Program-made: the position numbers and the translations under genes
Shown here: in pieces, positions 44,388-57,648 of the stretch
Numbering within the stretch: position 1 is the first letter of the stretch
How the letters are laid out: every line of letters begins with the position of its first letter
Assembly: GCA_016490735.1 (NCBI GenBank)
Contig: JAEMWC010001201.1
Span: 1 to 64,000, forward strand
DNA length: 64,000 bases
DNA from: Pachyseris speciosa
Lineage: Eukaryota > Cnidaria > Anthozoa > Scleractinia > Pachyseridae
Reading direction: 5' to 3'
Notes under the pieces: model-generated
The model's database searches: none
Seen by the model: the letters and a program-made list of their open reading frames with translations, nothing else
Told to the model about the DNA's origin: nothing

Positions 44388-45982
44388 ATTTCTTCGTCAG
44401 TAAACACAATTTCTTACTTATAGCCGCTTCTTTCCCCGACCCTTGTAGAAAACCGTTTCGAAAATGACCTGAGAAACTTCTTCGTAGAAATGTTGCGGTC
44501 AGGCGTTAGATTTATCTTGCGGTCAGCAGCAGATTGCTTTGTTAACAAATTGTCGAGAAAATGTTTGATAATTCATTTCAAAAAATTAATCACTGAAATT
44601 TTTGTTGTTGTCGTTGTTTCATTTTAGCCTTTCAGAGGGTGTTTTGGGTGAAACGGAAACAAAATTGTATTTTTGTTCCATTTTATGTCATTTCGCAAAA
44701 AAAAAATAGAATTTCTCCAAATCGACGACTCTAAAAATAAAAAAAAGAACTAATTACCCTGAGAGAATGCGGTCTTCTTTGACTAGGCCAAACCCACGAG
44801 AACAGAATTTCTGCACGCAGGTCAGCCTCACAGGCGAGTTGCCAACTTCATTACGCGAATATTTTCTTATTATGGACAGTGGGAAGAGAGCTTTAAAAAT
44901 AAAGAGCAAAACAGAGCCAGGAGCAATTGTTGCCAATTTTGCAAATGTCTATTTAAAGTTAAGCATGGGACTGGCTAATCTATTCCCACCTCAACACAAA
45001 ATCTATTTAAACTTTCAAATCGAGGCGGCTTCCACGTAGTGGTAATCAGGGGTGAATGTTTGAGAATATCACCGTTCTGTTCTTGAAAACCTCTAGTTTG
45101 TCTAGTGAAAAATGTAATTCAGGAATTTTTGGACAGTTGTAAAAAAGTGCAAGGGATGCCATCTTTGAGACGTCGTTTGAATAAGATATTGTCGTGTTTA
45201 ATTGGGCCTCTTACCTTTTGACCAATTAGAAGGCTGTTTTCGTGGACGAAAGCGTCCAATTCGAAACTGACTAGTTTTCGTAAAAGCGGTCTTTCCCATC
45301 GCTCGCCGACTCGTCACTCGCGGCTTCACCGTCCGAGAAGGAGTTAAACAAGGCCGAGTCTGTGCTCGCTGGATACGAACTAGTCTTCTTACATTAAAAA
45401 GCACTCGAATGTTTTTATACAAACTCCCATCGGCACATCTGTACGAGTTTATCCCGATGATACAAGTTATTTATAAACTGTCATAACAGAAAGCTAGTAA
45501 AGCGATTCCTGTTGTTCATTTCAGCCTCCATGGACACGCAAGTCGTAACGGTTGCCTCGAGGTAGATGAAAGTGTCTACGACCTTGGGAGGATTGCCATC
45601 ATCACTAATGGCGGAGCAGCAAATCAAATGCACATTGCAAAGGACAGCCAAGTGACAAATCTAGACAAACGATAACGATATCTTTTTAATTCAGTGCGGG
45701 GCTTTGTTCTGGAAAAGATCGTATGTGGAGCAGTTTGTTCCTGTTTGTAAAATTCAGTTATGTTTATCTCACTTGAAAGAGGCCAACCACGTAATTTGAC
45801 CCAACCTCATAAATACGGCCTTGCCCCACTATACTTAGAACTGGATAGAGGCAAAATGTCGCCTTCACGATTAAAAATGTTGCACCGCTCCTCGATTGCC
45901 ATTGATTCTAATTAGTGATTGAATAATTTCATCTAAAGCACGTATATCGCCAAACTAATCTCAGGCAAACAAGATAACTATA
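44388..45982. other. intergenic (copy R of 228-1828)
   Basis: Same content as 228-1828 with small indels; the (GTT)n tract is shorter. The TA at 45981-45982 is the left half of the target duplication of the element that follows. Confidence 0.6.
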
Positions 45983-47794
45983 ATATATAGATTTAGCCAA
46001 GCCTAAAAGCGGAGCTCCACGATTATTATTTTTTTACTGGTATTGAAGAACACCGCACGGCTTTCCTTGCGCCAATATTTTATGTTTAGAGCAGTCAACG
46101 GGAATTGACCGCGGTTCAAAAACATCAAAACAATACAAGAAAACAATACAGTCGACGCGTGTGTTTGTTCAAAAACAAATTTAGCAATCACAGAATGATC
46201 AAATATTTTCATCCAACATCGTTGGACGAGCATGTTTGACGGTTTAGCCACCTCTCACAATAGTGCATTAAATGGCTTTCCATGTTTGATCGAAATCAAA
46301 CATGTTCATCCAAAATTTCGCACTACGAACAAATGTTTGATCGTTTAGCCACCTCAACAAACAAATCGTGCACAAACGGTAAAAAGCAACCAAATGAGCC
46401 ACGTAACGTCGAAAATTTCAGCAATAATATGCAAAAATCATTTTTTTTGGACTCACTTGGTCCCGTGTTTGGTCAAACATTGTTTTGCGTTTAGCCACCA
46501 AACGTTATGCTTGACAAACACTATAATGGAAGAAAATGTTTGATCCTTTAGCCGGGACTTAACAAACATATTTTATAGTACATTAAGTTTAGACATAGCT
46601 TAAATGTCGTAGAAAAGAGAAAAACGAAAACAATCCTGCTAGTTTGGATAGGTAATCGCATGGGGCCGAGTAAATATCACTTGTGCCAGTTTTCAGAAAG
46701 TTGCTGAAATTGCCCTCATCGCGCAAAACATAAGTGATACTAATCCTTAATTTTACGAGGATTCATTGCGATTACGTGTTAATAACATAAGGGCAAACGT
46801 TTCTTTCAGTTCTTAACACTGCAGAAACACAGACGCCGAAAAACATGTGCAGTCAGCCAAGCGGAGGAAAACACTCGTTCGCTTGTAAAACAACAAACAA
46901 ACACTGAATTCGACTAGCTACTCTTTGTGTCCAAAACGAGTAGACTGTTATTTATATCCAGTCGAGACAGAAATACAAGTTTCCTTCCTGAACAAAATTA
47001 ACAACGATTAAACCAAATGCTAAGCTTCAATTTATTTAAGTTACCTGTGTTGTCGAGCTTTCTACCACTTGAAAATACGCATCGATCCACTATAGTAAAA
47101 ACACACATCTACAAAAATAGCAAACGGTTTGTTCAAAGAAAGAACTTCTTCCACCAAGTGTCAGCTACTCGTTCCTGCCATTAATGCCGGTGAGTTGTTA
47201 AGAACTTTCTTGGTGAGCTGCAAGATCTCGCGGTAAAGTGAACAAGCCCTGAAGCGTTAAATCATTTTGTTTTTCAACCACACAATCCGGGCGCCATAGA
47301 AGTGGATCCAAAAATTGAAGAATTTCCTGCGAACAACCTTTTGCTCTTCCATTTTCCAGTTGAAAATTCACCTTCCGGAGTATCTTTTAAGTTGTTCTTG
47401 ATTTTTATGCCCTTCAGTTATGCGAATTAAGAGACAGAAACTGAACTTCGAAGATGATGTTGATTTGCTCAAAATGAAGACACCAACTGAATGTGAAATC
47501 TCGAGCCGCAGAAAGCGCGCGAAATATTAAGCCTCGTTGTGGCTTGGGTGTCTCGTTATGGTTAAATTAACTTGACTTGAGCCTGCGATCCAATTGAAAA
47601 CCATTACCTGGCCAGCGGTCAACTTAAAAAAAACAGCGGACCTCGATGAGCTCTAACTTGAGCCCGCGATAGGGTCACGTGATACTGGTCAGCGGAAACC
47701 TTGTTTTGACAGGTGTCAATTAGCCATGACACGGATGCCCTATATCAAAGATCTACGCTGCACTAGAGTATGGCCGCCATGTTGGATTATTATG

Positions 47795-47825
<31 letters not shown>

Positions 47826-47875
47826 GACTCCGTCGTCGTGCGTACGCGCCCACGAGCAATACCGCTAGCCCTTTT

Positions 47876-47907
<32 letters not shown>

Positions 47908-47934
47908 AAGTATGGTGCTCCGCCGGAGCTCCGC
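45983..47934. mobile_element. 1952-bp insertion flanked by TA duplication, non-autonomous
   Basis: Copy L has a single TA at 1829-1830; here TA is present on both sides (45981-45982 and 47935-47936), so the ends are exact. Close to the ends the word GCGGAGCTCC occurs in inverted orientation (46009-46018 and 47925-47934). No open frame longer than 82 codons is present, so any transposase must act in trans. The interior at about 46230-46560 holds several versions of ATGTTTGATCGTTTAGCCAC in both orientations, probably a nested element. A TA target suggests Tc1/mariner-type or related transposition, though the asymmetric left end is unusual. Confidence 0.85.
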
Positions 47935-48463
47935 TATTAAGGATTCACAGCCTACAAACCAGGCTCACGGGTGGATGAAAAATTAATATATAGTCTATGA
48001 CGTGTTCTTCTTTAACACAAAGGTCTTCTTTCTTTATTTTTCAAACTTAAAAAGAAAACACTGTTAGGGATACATTCATCAACTTTCAATAGATCACCAG
48101 TGAAAGGAGACTAACCGACTGGTGATGTTTCGCACGGGCCTTGGAAGAAAAGGATACGCACAGACCTCGTGGCATGTTTTGCGGTAAATAGGAGGTTTAT
48201 GTGTAAAAATGAATGGTTGAGACACGTTGAGGTGTTTTAACACGAGGAGTGGTACGATGCAGTTAACATAATTGACTAGCTTCATGGGTCCCGGATACCG
48301 CTCCCTCAGGTCTTGCCCTGATAAGGTCTCTGTTATAAAAAGCCATCTGAAGTATTGGAGTGGTATGACATGTTAAAGAATCGAAATGACAATCCTGGAT
48401 TAAGTTGAGATTGGTTTATTTCTCATTTCAAATTTCAAATTTTCCATGTATCTCAGTCATTCC

Positions 48464-48966
48464 TTAACTAAACGGCATTTTGCAAGGCTCTTTTGATGTG
48501 TCGTGAAAACCCCCATAAACGACGACTAAAAGGTTAGTGCTGATCCACATGGCCAGTGGCACCGCGTTTACAATCGCCACCAAAATGTGTCTCCTCCATC
48601 GTTTCCGCCAAACAGCCACGACAGCCATATTCTGATAACGAGTTGCTATCGCCAAAGAACCACATATAAAAACCACTCACTCACCAGAGAAACTGTCGTA
48701 TGAACAACAAAAAGCTGAAATAAAGGTAAGAAAGATTGGTATAAGTATCCATTCACAGATACTATAGCCTTTGATTCAGACAACATGCCCATGATGGCGA
48801 TATCAGCCATCAGTCTCTCACGGCGAGGAGTACGGAAACTTTCCCAAGAAACTGATGTGTGTTGTTTTTTTTTTTTTTTTCACATGACATGGAAAATGTG
48901 ATCAATGACAACCATTGTTCTTCCGGCGTTCTATGACTTCCGCAGCTCCATAGTTAATAGGTATTC
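48464..48966 (-). pseudogene. membrane-protein family fragment B, copy R
   Basis: Duplicate of 2336-2838 with the same truncation and frameshift. The homopolymer before the TSVSW piece is longer here, and a few substitutions separate the copies. Confidence 0.88.
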
Positions 48967-50713
48967 ATGAGTTTGAATGTTCTCAAATTGGGCTAGCCTA
49001 AAGATACCTTATTTACTGTCAGAACAGCATAGTTAAACATAACTTAAGCATATACTCTTTCTCTCTTATTACATTGTACTTTTAAAACTGTTTCTTTGAA
49101 AATAGATTCTATCTCAATTCCTTAACTCCTTAAAATCTGGAGAACTGGCTAGAAAATCGTAGGATTCTTTCAGATGCGGGCTTTATTAAGTACAAACAAA
49201 TATTATCTTTTCTCTATTTATATATGTATGTAGTTAAGTACAAGGCGAATAAAGGTGTTGTTGTTGTAAAGGCTCCCGTAATTTCGTCAACTTTCGTGAT
49301 TAATGGGTACCAGTGAGTTTGACGAATTCAGTCGAGGAGCAATTCTTTCAAGTGCAAAAGTATTCTAAGTAGTGTTTACATGATACCAGTCCTGTATGGC
49401 TTTTGTTACGGCACGAAAGGAAAATCTGTAAGAGCGTTTTCCAGTAAATCACAAATGTACATTTAATGGCCGATTTTAATTTGAGATGTCAAGGAAAAAA
49501 TAAACACTTTTTCTTTTCTGTTCAAGGAACTGCCGTTTTAGCAAAACATTTAGAAATGGAAGATGAGCCTCCCACGTCGCTTTGATCGTAAAATATTTCA
49601 GTTTAACAACTGTTAAAACGAAAGCACAAACCAGTAACGTAAAAAGTTCAATGCTCGACCCAAGAAACGTTCAAGGTTTTTTTTTTCCTTTTGTCACCAA
49701 ACTGAGAATTAAGGCTGACGGGGAATATTTTAATAAAGATAGCTGTAGATTATCGGAGGATAGGTTTCCAACTTGAATTTATCAGGCGAAACCGAATTAG
49801 TGAGTATTTACAATCATAAGAACTAATGTTTTTCTTACCCATAGCGAACGAAGTAGTAAAACTGTACCAGGCAACGTTTCCATTACTCATGTCCCTAGTT
49901 CACACATTTTCGCCATGTTCAAAATATAAGTACGTGTCTGAACACATCATTCAGGTTTAAAACCATAACAGCTAAACATCACTAATCATTAAAAACAACC
50001 GTGTTAAAATAAATGTGTAGCACGAGAAGCTACAAAATGAACGTGCTCTACACAGGAAGTGGACAACTGTATCATGACCACGTGGTTCCTAAAAACGTCA
50101 AGGAAGAGTTATTTATAAAGCTACAGATGAACTGTAGGAATCGTAGACAATAACAACGTGTCAATTATAGCAAGAGCCTTATGAAGGTAGCCAAAGAAAT
50201 ATCATTAATTTAGAAAAAAATGAAATGTTAACTTTTACCAATTTTCAATGTTTAACACTGAAGTACCTAATAATTAATCAGTCAGTATAGGAAATAACAC
50301 CACCTTGAGTATCACACATAAGTTGTTCCAGTTGCGACTTTTTTCAAAAATCTTTCCAACCCTTTCGGTTTTCCGATTTTCTTTCCATCATATACTATAT
50401 TTGAACATATGTAATGAGTCATATGGGAATATATCCAAGATACTGTCTGAAAAAAACCCTTTTAGTTTTCCGGTTTCCTTTCCAGGTCCCCACTCCAGCC
50501 TGAGAAGAGTGAAATTCATCGGGACAACTCAAAGAACCGTACTGCATAAGATAATTGAGATCCGGAATAAAATATCTTTTGAAAGAATTTCTAAAGTAAG
50601 AAATGAAGACCTCAGACAGGCTTCAACGAAATTTCCGGTGATAGAAAGAATAAAGGGAAGAATAAGCATTACAAAATATCATTACAAACTCGGAAGTTAA
50701 GATCTTTGCGAAA
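48967..50713. other. intergenic (copy R of 2839-4605)
   Basis: Colinear with the left copy. The (GTT)n tract is reduced to four units, and a short deletion of about 8 bp lies near 50183. Confidence 0.6.
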
Positions 50714-52316
50714 ATGAGTAACAGCACACTTATAGAGGTGGTAGGCCACACTGTGTTCAGCTTTACACGAAGCGTGACAGAGCACTACAACCCTGAAGAA
50801 CCTGAATTCACCGCAGAATCGTTCGGCTTCAATCTGTTAGAAAGCGCAGGTCGAGAATAGTTTTGCCAACCTGTTGACGAGCTTATTTACCAAGAATATA
50901 GCGACAGAGAAACCACAACTTTCTGACGTCTAGGCATCCTTATGTAAGGGTGATCGATGCATGCTCACCAGAAGAGAACGAAGGTTCACCAGAAATTCAC
51001 CAAGACAAAGACAGATCCATGTTTGGAAGCAATTTATGCTATCCATGTCCCATACAGTGTGTAAATCAATGTACATAGGAGCTCTGATTTCACTTGTAAC
51101 CGCTTGCCTTATAGGTGCAGTATACATGACAACCTCTTATTTCTGTTATAAAATTGAACACAACTGCGAATTCCAACCAGGAGATTTAATACCATCACAA
51201 GTTCAATGGATGCGAACAATTTCATCTGTAGTCTCTTGTGCTTTTCTCTACTTTTGGTAATTTACAAATATGTTACTCCTATTCCGCCCGTTTCAGTTAA
51301 CCGGGGTGAAAGGACGCCTTCTCTTGCTCTCTTTCCTAACGTACTGCTTGGACACACTATATCGAATTGCTCTACAGGTTCTAGGAATATCTCATTCCAA
51401 ACTTTCTGACAAGAAGTTTCTCAATACTGTGTTTCTAACAAGCGTATGCTTACAAGTATACCTCATCGCCAATCATTTCGGCACACGGTCAATAAAACAT
51501 GAATTAAGTCTGTTCTTCAAGATGATCATGCCAGGATGTTTGCCGCTCATTACTGGAAGCTGCATTTCAGGATATCTTTATCCAGTGTACAGCAAAGAAA
51601 CCAAAGAAGGCAAACTTATAATTGCAATTTTCTCTCCTCTCATGGTAGTAATTCTAAAACCTATCTGTCGAATTTGTGTTCAGCGGTTATATAACATTTC
51701 CCATCCGGCATATTCTTATGTCTTGTTAGCGCCCACTTACTTTGGATCAGCGGTAGTATTTCGGGTTTTACAAGCAGATCTTGACAGTCTACAATCCATC
51801 GCTATCCTTGGTTTAATCCATGGCTCTGCAGAAGTCGAAGAACGAGGCAGTATGGTTGTGATTGATCACGTCTGTCATATGCTTTGCAAAAGAACGTCAG
51901 CTCCTTGGGGAACTTTTCGTACTCCTCGCCGTGAGAGACTAACGGCTGATATCGCCATTATGAGCATGCTATCCGAGTCAACTGCAATTGTTGCTGTTAA
52001 CGGCTACTTATACCTTTATCAATTTATTTACCTACAGAACAGTTCCCTTCCAACGTTGCTACAGTCTTGTACCCTACGTGTTTCAGTTCAGTTAGCGATT
52101 GAGTGGTTTTTCAACAGCGTGTCTTTAGCGATTGAGACTCGTTATCAGAATATAGCTCTTATAGCCGTTTTGCGAAGACAATGAAAAAGACATACTTTAG
52201 CAGCACTTGTCAATGCTGTTCCATTAGCTATCTGGACAAACAATACACTGTTTGACGTTGTCGGTGAACACTTTCATGACTCGTTAAAGCAGATCTGCAA
52301 GATGCCTTTTACCTGA
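50714..52316 (+). pseudogene. membrane-protein family member C, copy R (several stops and frameshifts)
   Basis: Duplicate of 4606-6207. It shares the TAG in the GRE(W) motif near 50858, the frameshifts at 50923-51035 and the TAA after FLYFW near 51258, so these lesions predate the duplication. It lacks the one-base deletion that copy L has near 5028, so the stretch SYFCYKIEHNCEFQPGDLIP is readable here. It keeps the codon that is TAG at 6061 in copy L open (TTG) but has TGA in place of the next Trp, ending the C-terminal frame at 52184. Confidence 0.93.
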
Positions 52317-54923
52317 AAATCAAGACACTCCTTTTAACCTCATTTCTTCCAACAAGAAATTTAATTTTAAAAAATGTTGCAAAAAGGCTGGGGAAGGCAG
52401 TCTTATATTTATCCTTAAGGTAACAAACTTTCATTGACCCAAAACAAACCACTCACCCCAAGACTGACCTCCCTTGTATCGAGCTAATAAATACAGATAA
52501 AATAGTGGAAATGGCAGTCGTTAAAACACCCCTAACTTGAACTTTACTGTGATTGTTTGTAGCCAGTTATTAGTTTTCTCCTGTGATTCGTTTTACCATA
52601 GATTAATGTTGCATTAAATAGCTCGACGCATTTTGTGCCATTCGGGCTTGGCAGATTGGTATTTTAATAAGAGTGGAATTGTAAATTGGCATCATTCAAT
52701 CAAATTGCTATCTTCCTGTTTGTCACCATGTTAAGATTTCAATCATAGAAGCGTAAACTAAGGGCACTGTAAAGTGCTTCTATCAATATTTTCTACATAC
52801 CGGTGAGAAAAATCTAGAGAAAAATGAGACACCGTCAGATTGCTTCACTATGCAAGGGCAACACTTAGATATTTGATGAAATTTGTACAAACATTCTCAA
52901 AGTGTGTGAAGTTCGTATTTACACTACTTTAATTTTCGATTATGAGATGTTAGTGTAAAAGTGCCATCTCAACATTTCTTAAGGTAAATTAGGAATACTG
53001 ATTACATGTCCTGGTTTATTCCCTTACCGACTTTTAGGGCAGTCGTGTAGATTCCCACAGAGGAACACCAACAGGCTGGGCCAATAGTAAATCTCTTGAC
53101 AAGAATTATAGAGAGAGAGAAAGCGAACTTTACCTACCGTTTAACTTTTTTTCTCATTCTCTTTCCTACTAGGAAACGTATTTTATAGGACTGATGAAAA
53201 CCAAGAAAACGCTTGAGGTTACGATATACCAAAGATACCACATAAGTAGGGAGTGCTAGAAAAATTGCTAAGCAATTTTGACATGAATGTCCCTTCGAAA
53301 TACAAAAAGGAGTACAAGCCTTATCTTTTACAACAGTCAACTAGAATTCCCCGCGGTTCAAAAACCACAGAACAACGAAAAATTCCAAGAAAACAAAGAA
53401 CGATGCGTTTGTTCTTTCGAAGATTCTTGGAGAAGGTGGAGAAAGTAGACAGGTAACAAAGGTATCTCGTAGTAAGTTAGAAAAATTGCAAAGCAATTTT
53501 GAGATAAATGTCCGTAGAAAAGACAAAAAGGAGTACCTACATTGTGGTTTAGTCAGTTAGCAATCACTCAGAACGCAGATCTGCATAATAGCGCCATTCC
53601 TCACAAAATCGTTGCTTGAAAGTTTACTGTTAATTCCAATGTCCACCGTGGAAGCTTCTTCAATGAAAGATTCTAAGCGGCAGAACATCATCCAGTTATA
53701 ACGAAGACAAAGTTTGCGAGACCACACGAGGTTATCCCTCCCAGTCCCATCCACTATAAAATTATCAAAGCCAACTAACACACTTCGCTGTTTTTAACAT
53801 CCAAACGCAGTGATTCTTACCGGTTCAAACAAACAAACTCGAGAATTATTCAAGTTAGACGGCGACACTTCGTTGTTTACAGTCTTTGGACGAAGATACG
53901 TAAAGTGCGTTAGTTTTTTATATCTTTTTTCACAGCTCAGTTTCACAACTTTCTCTGAGATTTGATCGATCCATTTGATCGGCGTTTTTTCCCTTGAGTT
54001 TCTGCCTTCAAATAAAAAGCTTTAAAAAAAAAACATTTCCTTTGCGGGGCCGTACCCTATAAAATGACCGAAGCCAGCCAAAACATCCTTACAGGTTCAA
54101 ACAAAACATACACTCGAGAATTAATCAAGTTAGACGGCGAAACTTCGTTGTTTAAGGCTTTGGACGAAGATCTCTAAGTTGTTCAATGAAGCGTGAAGTG
54201 CACTATTTTTTTTCATTCCGTCTTTGATTAGTTCGTGCAGCAACTGCACGAACTAATCCCAAGACGAGTGAATTATATAAGTAATTTTCATAAATTTTTA
54301 TTCAAAACAACACGTCAATAAAAAATACACTCCCTGATTGACTAGCCTTACTTGGAGAACTTCCTCGACAAACAAACTTAAGGGGCCGCTGAGTTCATAC
54401 GCCTACAGTAACGTTGGTTCAGATTTTGCTCTTGAATAGTACCTGGGACATGTATATTACGACGGCCCTAAATTTTCTCGTACTTACACTTGCGCCCCAG
54501 GAGATAAATAAACGCGACGCGCTTGTGAGCGTACTAAAATACAATGCGCGCGAAACATGGTTCACTTAGAGAGATATTCTGGGAGATGCATCTTTCTTTA
54601 ATAGGGACAAGCGCTATTAGGCGAAGGCTTTCGGTTGCAGCATCTTATGCCTACTAACACGCATGTATTGTGTAGGGCATCGATTTCATCAGTTATCGTT
54701 CTAAACAGGCTATTATTACTCCGACGTTTCTAAACTGGCATCGTGAGTGTTCTATTGTGTGTCATGGAACAAAACGCAAAACAAACTCCACAGAATTATA
54801 ACAATCAGGCTCTTTTAATGTTACACTGTCAGCTCATGGCAAACTTGATATCGATATGAAACTACTGTTAAAATGCAGGCTTAATCCCTTAATTTGTTGT
54901 CCGGTTCTGTGTGGATGGGCTGA
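52317..54923. other. intergenic (copy R of 6208-8812)
   Basis: It holds the same dispersed repeats and the same 15-bp hairpin (54226-54258, loop CAA) as the left copy. Confidence 0.6.
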
Positions 54924-56021
54924 TTACTTCCTGTCCTCTTTATCTCCAAGCTTTTTCGCGCATTCGCCAAACCTTACGAAGCAGCAGAGCTTCTCCTCGC
55001 AGGTTTCGCTTCCCAAAAGGCAGCACGGGATGATTGGCAGGCATTTTTTCTAAAACAGAACAGGAAAAAAAAATAAAAAGTTAGGAAAACTATTCGAAGA
55101 TAAGACGTTTTCGGTTGTTAAGTTATAGACAGATATAAACTGAGGACAGCGTCTTTTTTTACCTGCTATATTTTGTCCCTTGTGGGTGAGATAGGATCCA
55201 CTTCCCAAAACGAATTAATATTCAGGGTTTTGTTCTTATGATAATTCGCTTTTGAGGCTGGACCGAGTACCAAAAAGGTTTTGTAGTCAAACTATAAAAA
55301 AATATAATCGACGATATTTTCACAAAAACTTTCATCAAAACACCATAGTTCTTGTCTCGATTCTGCAATATACGATCCACTAATGTTTTGTTTGTTTCTT
55401 CTTTTCATATACATGCAGCATCTACCTCTGATGAGTTAAGGAGATTTGCCATGTTGATAACACGAGGAATAACGCCGATGCTTATAGATGGTCCTTTATA
55501 TTCGGGCACTTTTAATTTACCAGGCATTCTCGACATGGCGAAGGTAAGATAAGTTAGCGTTCCCTTGTAAGTATCCTCATTAGAGACAAGAAAGTTTCTT
55601 CCCTCAGCCACTCAGATAGCCTTTTGTCAAAAAAAAAGAAACAAATTTTGAGATAAACACCCATAAAATAAATTCCTTGATGTTACAAGAGGTAATGAAT
55701 AATGATACATACCATTGCTGGTGGTAAATGTTTTATCCGTACACCAGCTTTATGAAGGCATTTGCCAGTCCTTTTGATGCATTTCAGATGTTCACAGGCA
55801 TCATCTCCGGACCGTTTGTGGCAGATAACTGCTCTTACAATGCACTTTTTCTGTTCAAACAATAAAATGACACCGTAAGTTTTAGAACCACAGTAAAAAC
55901 GTTAAGCCAATAGTTCAACGAGTGCTGGAAGGCCAACTCAAAAATTGCACCGCTTCTTTCACCACCTGGGTTTCTGTGGTTGGCAAGATGTTACTAGGTA
56001 AATATCCTTATCTTATTTTTT

Positions 56022-56052
<31 letters not shown>

Positions 56053-57110
56053 TTGTATAACTTTCATTTAGACAAAAACTATTAATTTTTGTGGATTGCA
56101 ATATGAAGAGGAGGTTAAGCTTATAAATACCGCACAATCTATTTATCTACCCATCTATCCAGCCATCCTTTTATGTAAAAGGCCCCCGCTGCAGTGAAAC
56201 CAAATGTGTTATTATCATTGTCATGGAGCCGACAATACGTAGACAGGAGTTGAAGATATATATAAAATGCTTTAATGAAGAAGTGGTTACAGGGAGCCGC
56301 TCAGTGTCTACTGAAATACTATATATGAAAGCTAGTCAAATATAATGTAAGCTTGGTTACAAAGTTCAAGTGGATTAAGGGCTAATCCACAGCAAATGCC
56401 TCCTCCTTGTTCTCGGGAGTTCACGTTTTTTATCCCTCCATTTTTCCACTATTTTAAAGTTACTGAAAATGTACGCTAACTTCAACATCCCCCCCCTTCC
56501 CCTCCCCCGGCGCAAGCGCTTTCGAAATAAATAGTCGACCAACAACGAAATTGAAGATGGAGCTCATATGTTCCTTTATACTGTGAGGGTATCTCGATTC
56601 TTTGGAGTAAGTATTGGCATCAACTAAAGATGAATTAACGCCTGCATAACAAAATAATAAAGTATGTGTGTGTATACATATGCATGTAACAATAACAGTC
56701 ATATAAATTTCTTGCGATTTGATGACTTCTTGTCACTATCACTGATAATATGCATGTGATGAAGTTTATTGTTCCGAGTTTTGATTTGCGTAAAATTGTG
56801 TTTTGTGCTTTTCTCGCAAACTGTATACACTTACGAACATGCAAATAAAGGTAGTTGTTGCTGTTGTTCTTACTGCTGGTTGGTTACGACTGTTCAGTAC
56901 TTACAATTTTAGGAGGAAGGCCAGTGGGAAAACCGCTTGGTTCGGGTCTAGGTTGTGCATCTTCCAGCTTGACGATGCTGCGAACTTTCTTAACCATTTC
57001 TCCATCTTCCATCTCGAGATAGTGCAGAATGGCTTGGGATGATATTCCATCTCCTCCATTGCGTACACAGCCACCAAGGCGAAGACCAGCACAGCTACTA
57101 TTGCCTTCAT
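54924..57110 (-). pseudogene. secreted cysteine-rich peptide gene, minus paralogue in copy R (frameshift in exon 1)
   Basis: Exons are 56905-57110, 55713-55850 and 54924-55049. Exon 1 has the ATG at 57108-57110, a signal peptide (MKAIVAVLVFALVAVYA) and a GTAAGT donor at 56899-56904. It is 206 nt long, whereas the phase-0 acceptor requires a multiple of three. Past the signal peptide a neighbouring frame reads the expected propeptide (YLEMEDGEMVKKVRSIVKLE, then a Pro-rich end PSGFPTGLPPKI), so one base seems to be missing between about 57030 and 57060. Exons 2 and 3 are intact, with the same cysteine spacing as copy L. Either this is a null copy or a single-base sequence error hides a functional gene. 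Confidence 0.82.
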
Positions 57111-57170
57111 GTTGACGAGTGGTAATCAGTGCTCTGGAAAACACGATGTGCTAAGCATAATTACCACCAG

Positions 57171-57178
57171 TTTATATA
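57171..57178 (-). promoter_or_regulatory. TATA box of the minus cysteine-rich gene, copy R
   Basis: Reverse-strand TATATAAA lies 60 bases upstream of the ATG, identical to copy L. Confidence 0.5.
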
Positions 57179-57346
57179 GACGATTGCGTGTTCTATGTGC
57201 CTTAGTGCGCATGCTACTTAAACTCGGCACGGACAAAAGCCTCCCAGGTGTGTTTGAGTAGCTTTAAGACTACTTAAGCCACTCTGTGCCCGGTTATAGA
57301 CACATTACAACCCTCTCGAAGTTAACTTTTTTCAAAGTGATGATAA

Positions 57347-57648
57347 ATAGATATAACGGTTTATCAAAGTTTCGCTCTTTATTGTTGCTGTTCGCCAATT
57401 GAGTAAACAAAAAAGGAGACAAAGCCTCGTACTTTGCCCTGAAGAAATTAAGAGAGTTTCTCATCTTCCACATAATTTTAAGCGTAATCCTATGATTAAA
57501 AGATCGTAAAAAGAAATTAAAACGTGCACGACAATTTAGTGTTGTCTACACTGACCATCTCACTAAGAGAAGTCAAATTAAACTGCTGAATCTCTCATTC
57601 TTAAAAAGCTTCAAGAACTAGTGGCCGTCAAGAAAACAGAAAACACAT
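57347..57648. other. 302-bp segment present only in copy R
   Basis: Copy L joins GATGATAAATA directly to ACATATAGCTGGACTC, while copy R has about 300 bp between them. The segment has no terminal repeats and no clear target duplication, so a deletion in copy L is as likely as an insertion here. No coding signal. Confidence 0.7.
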
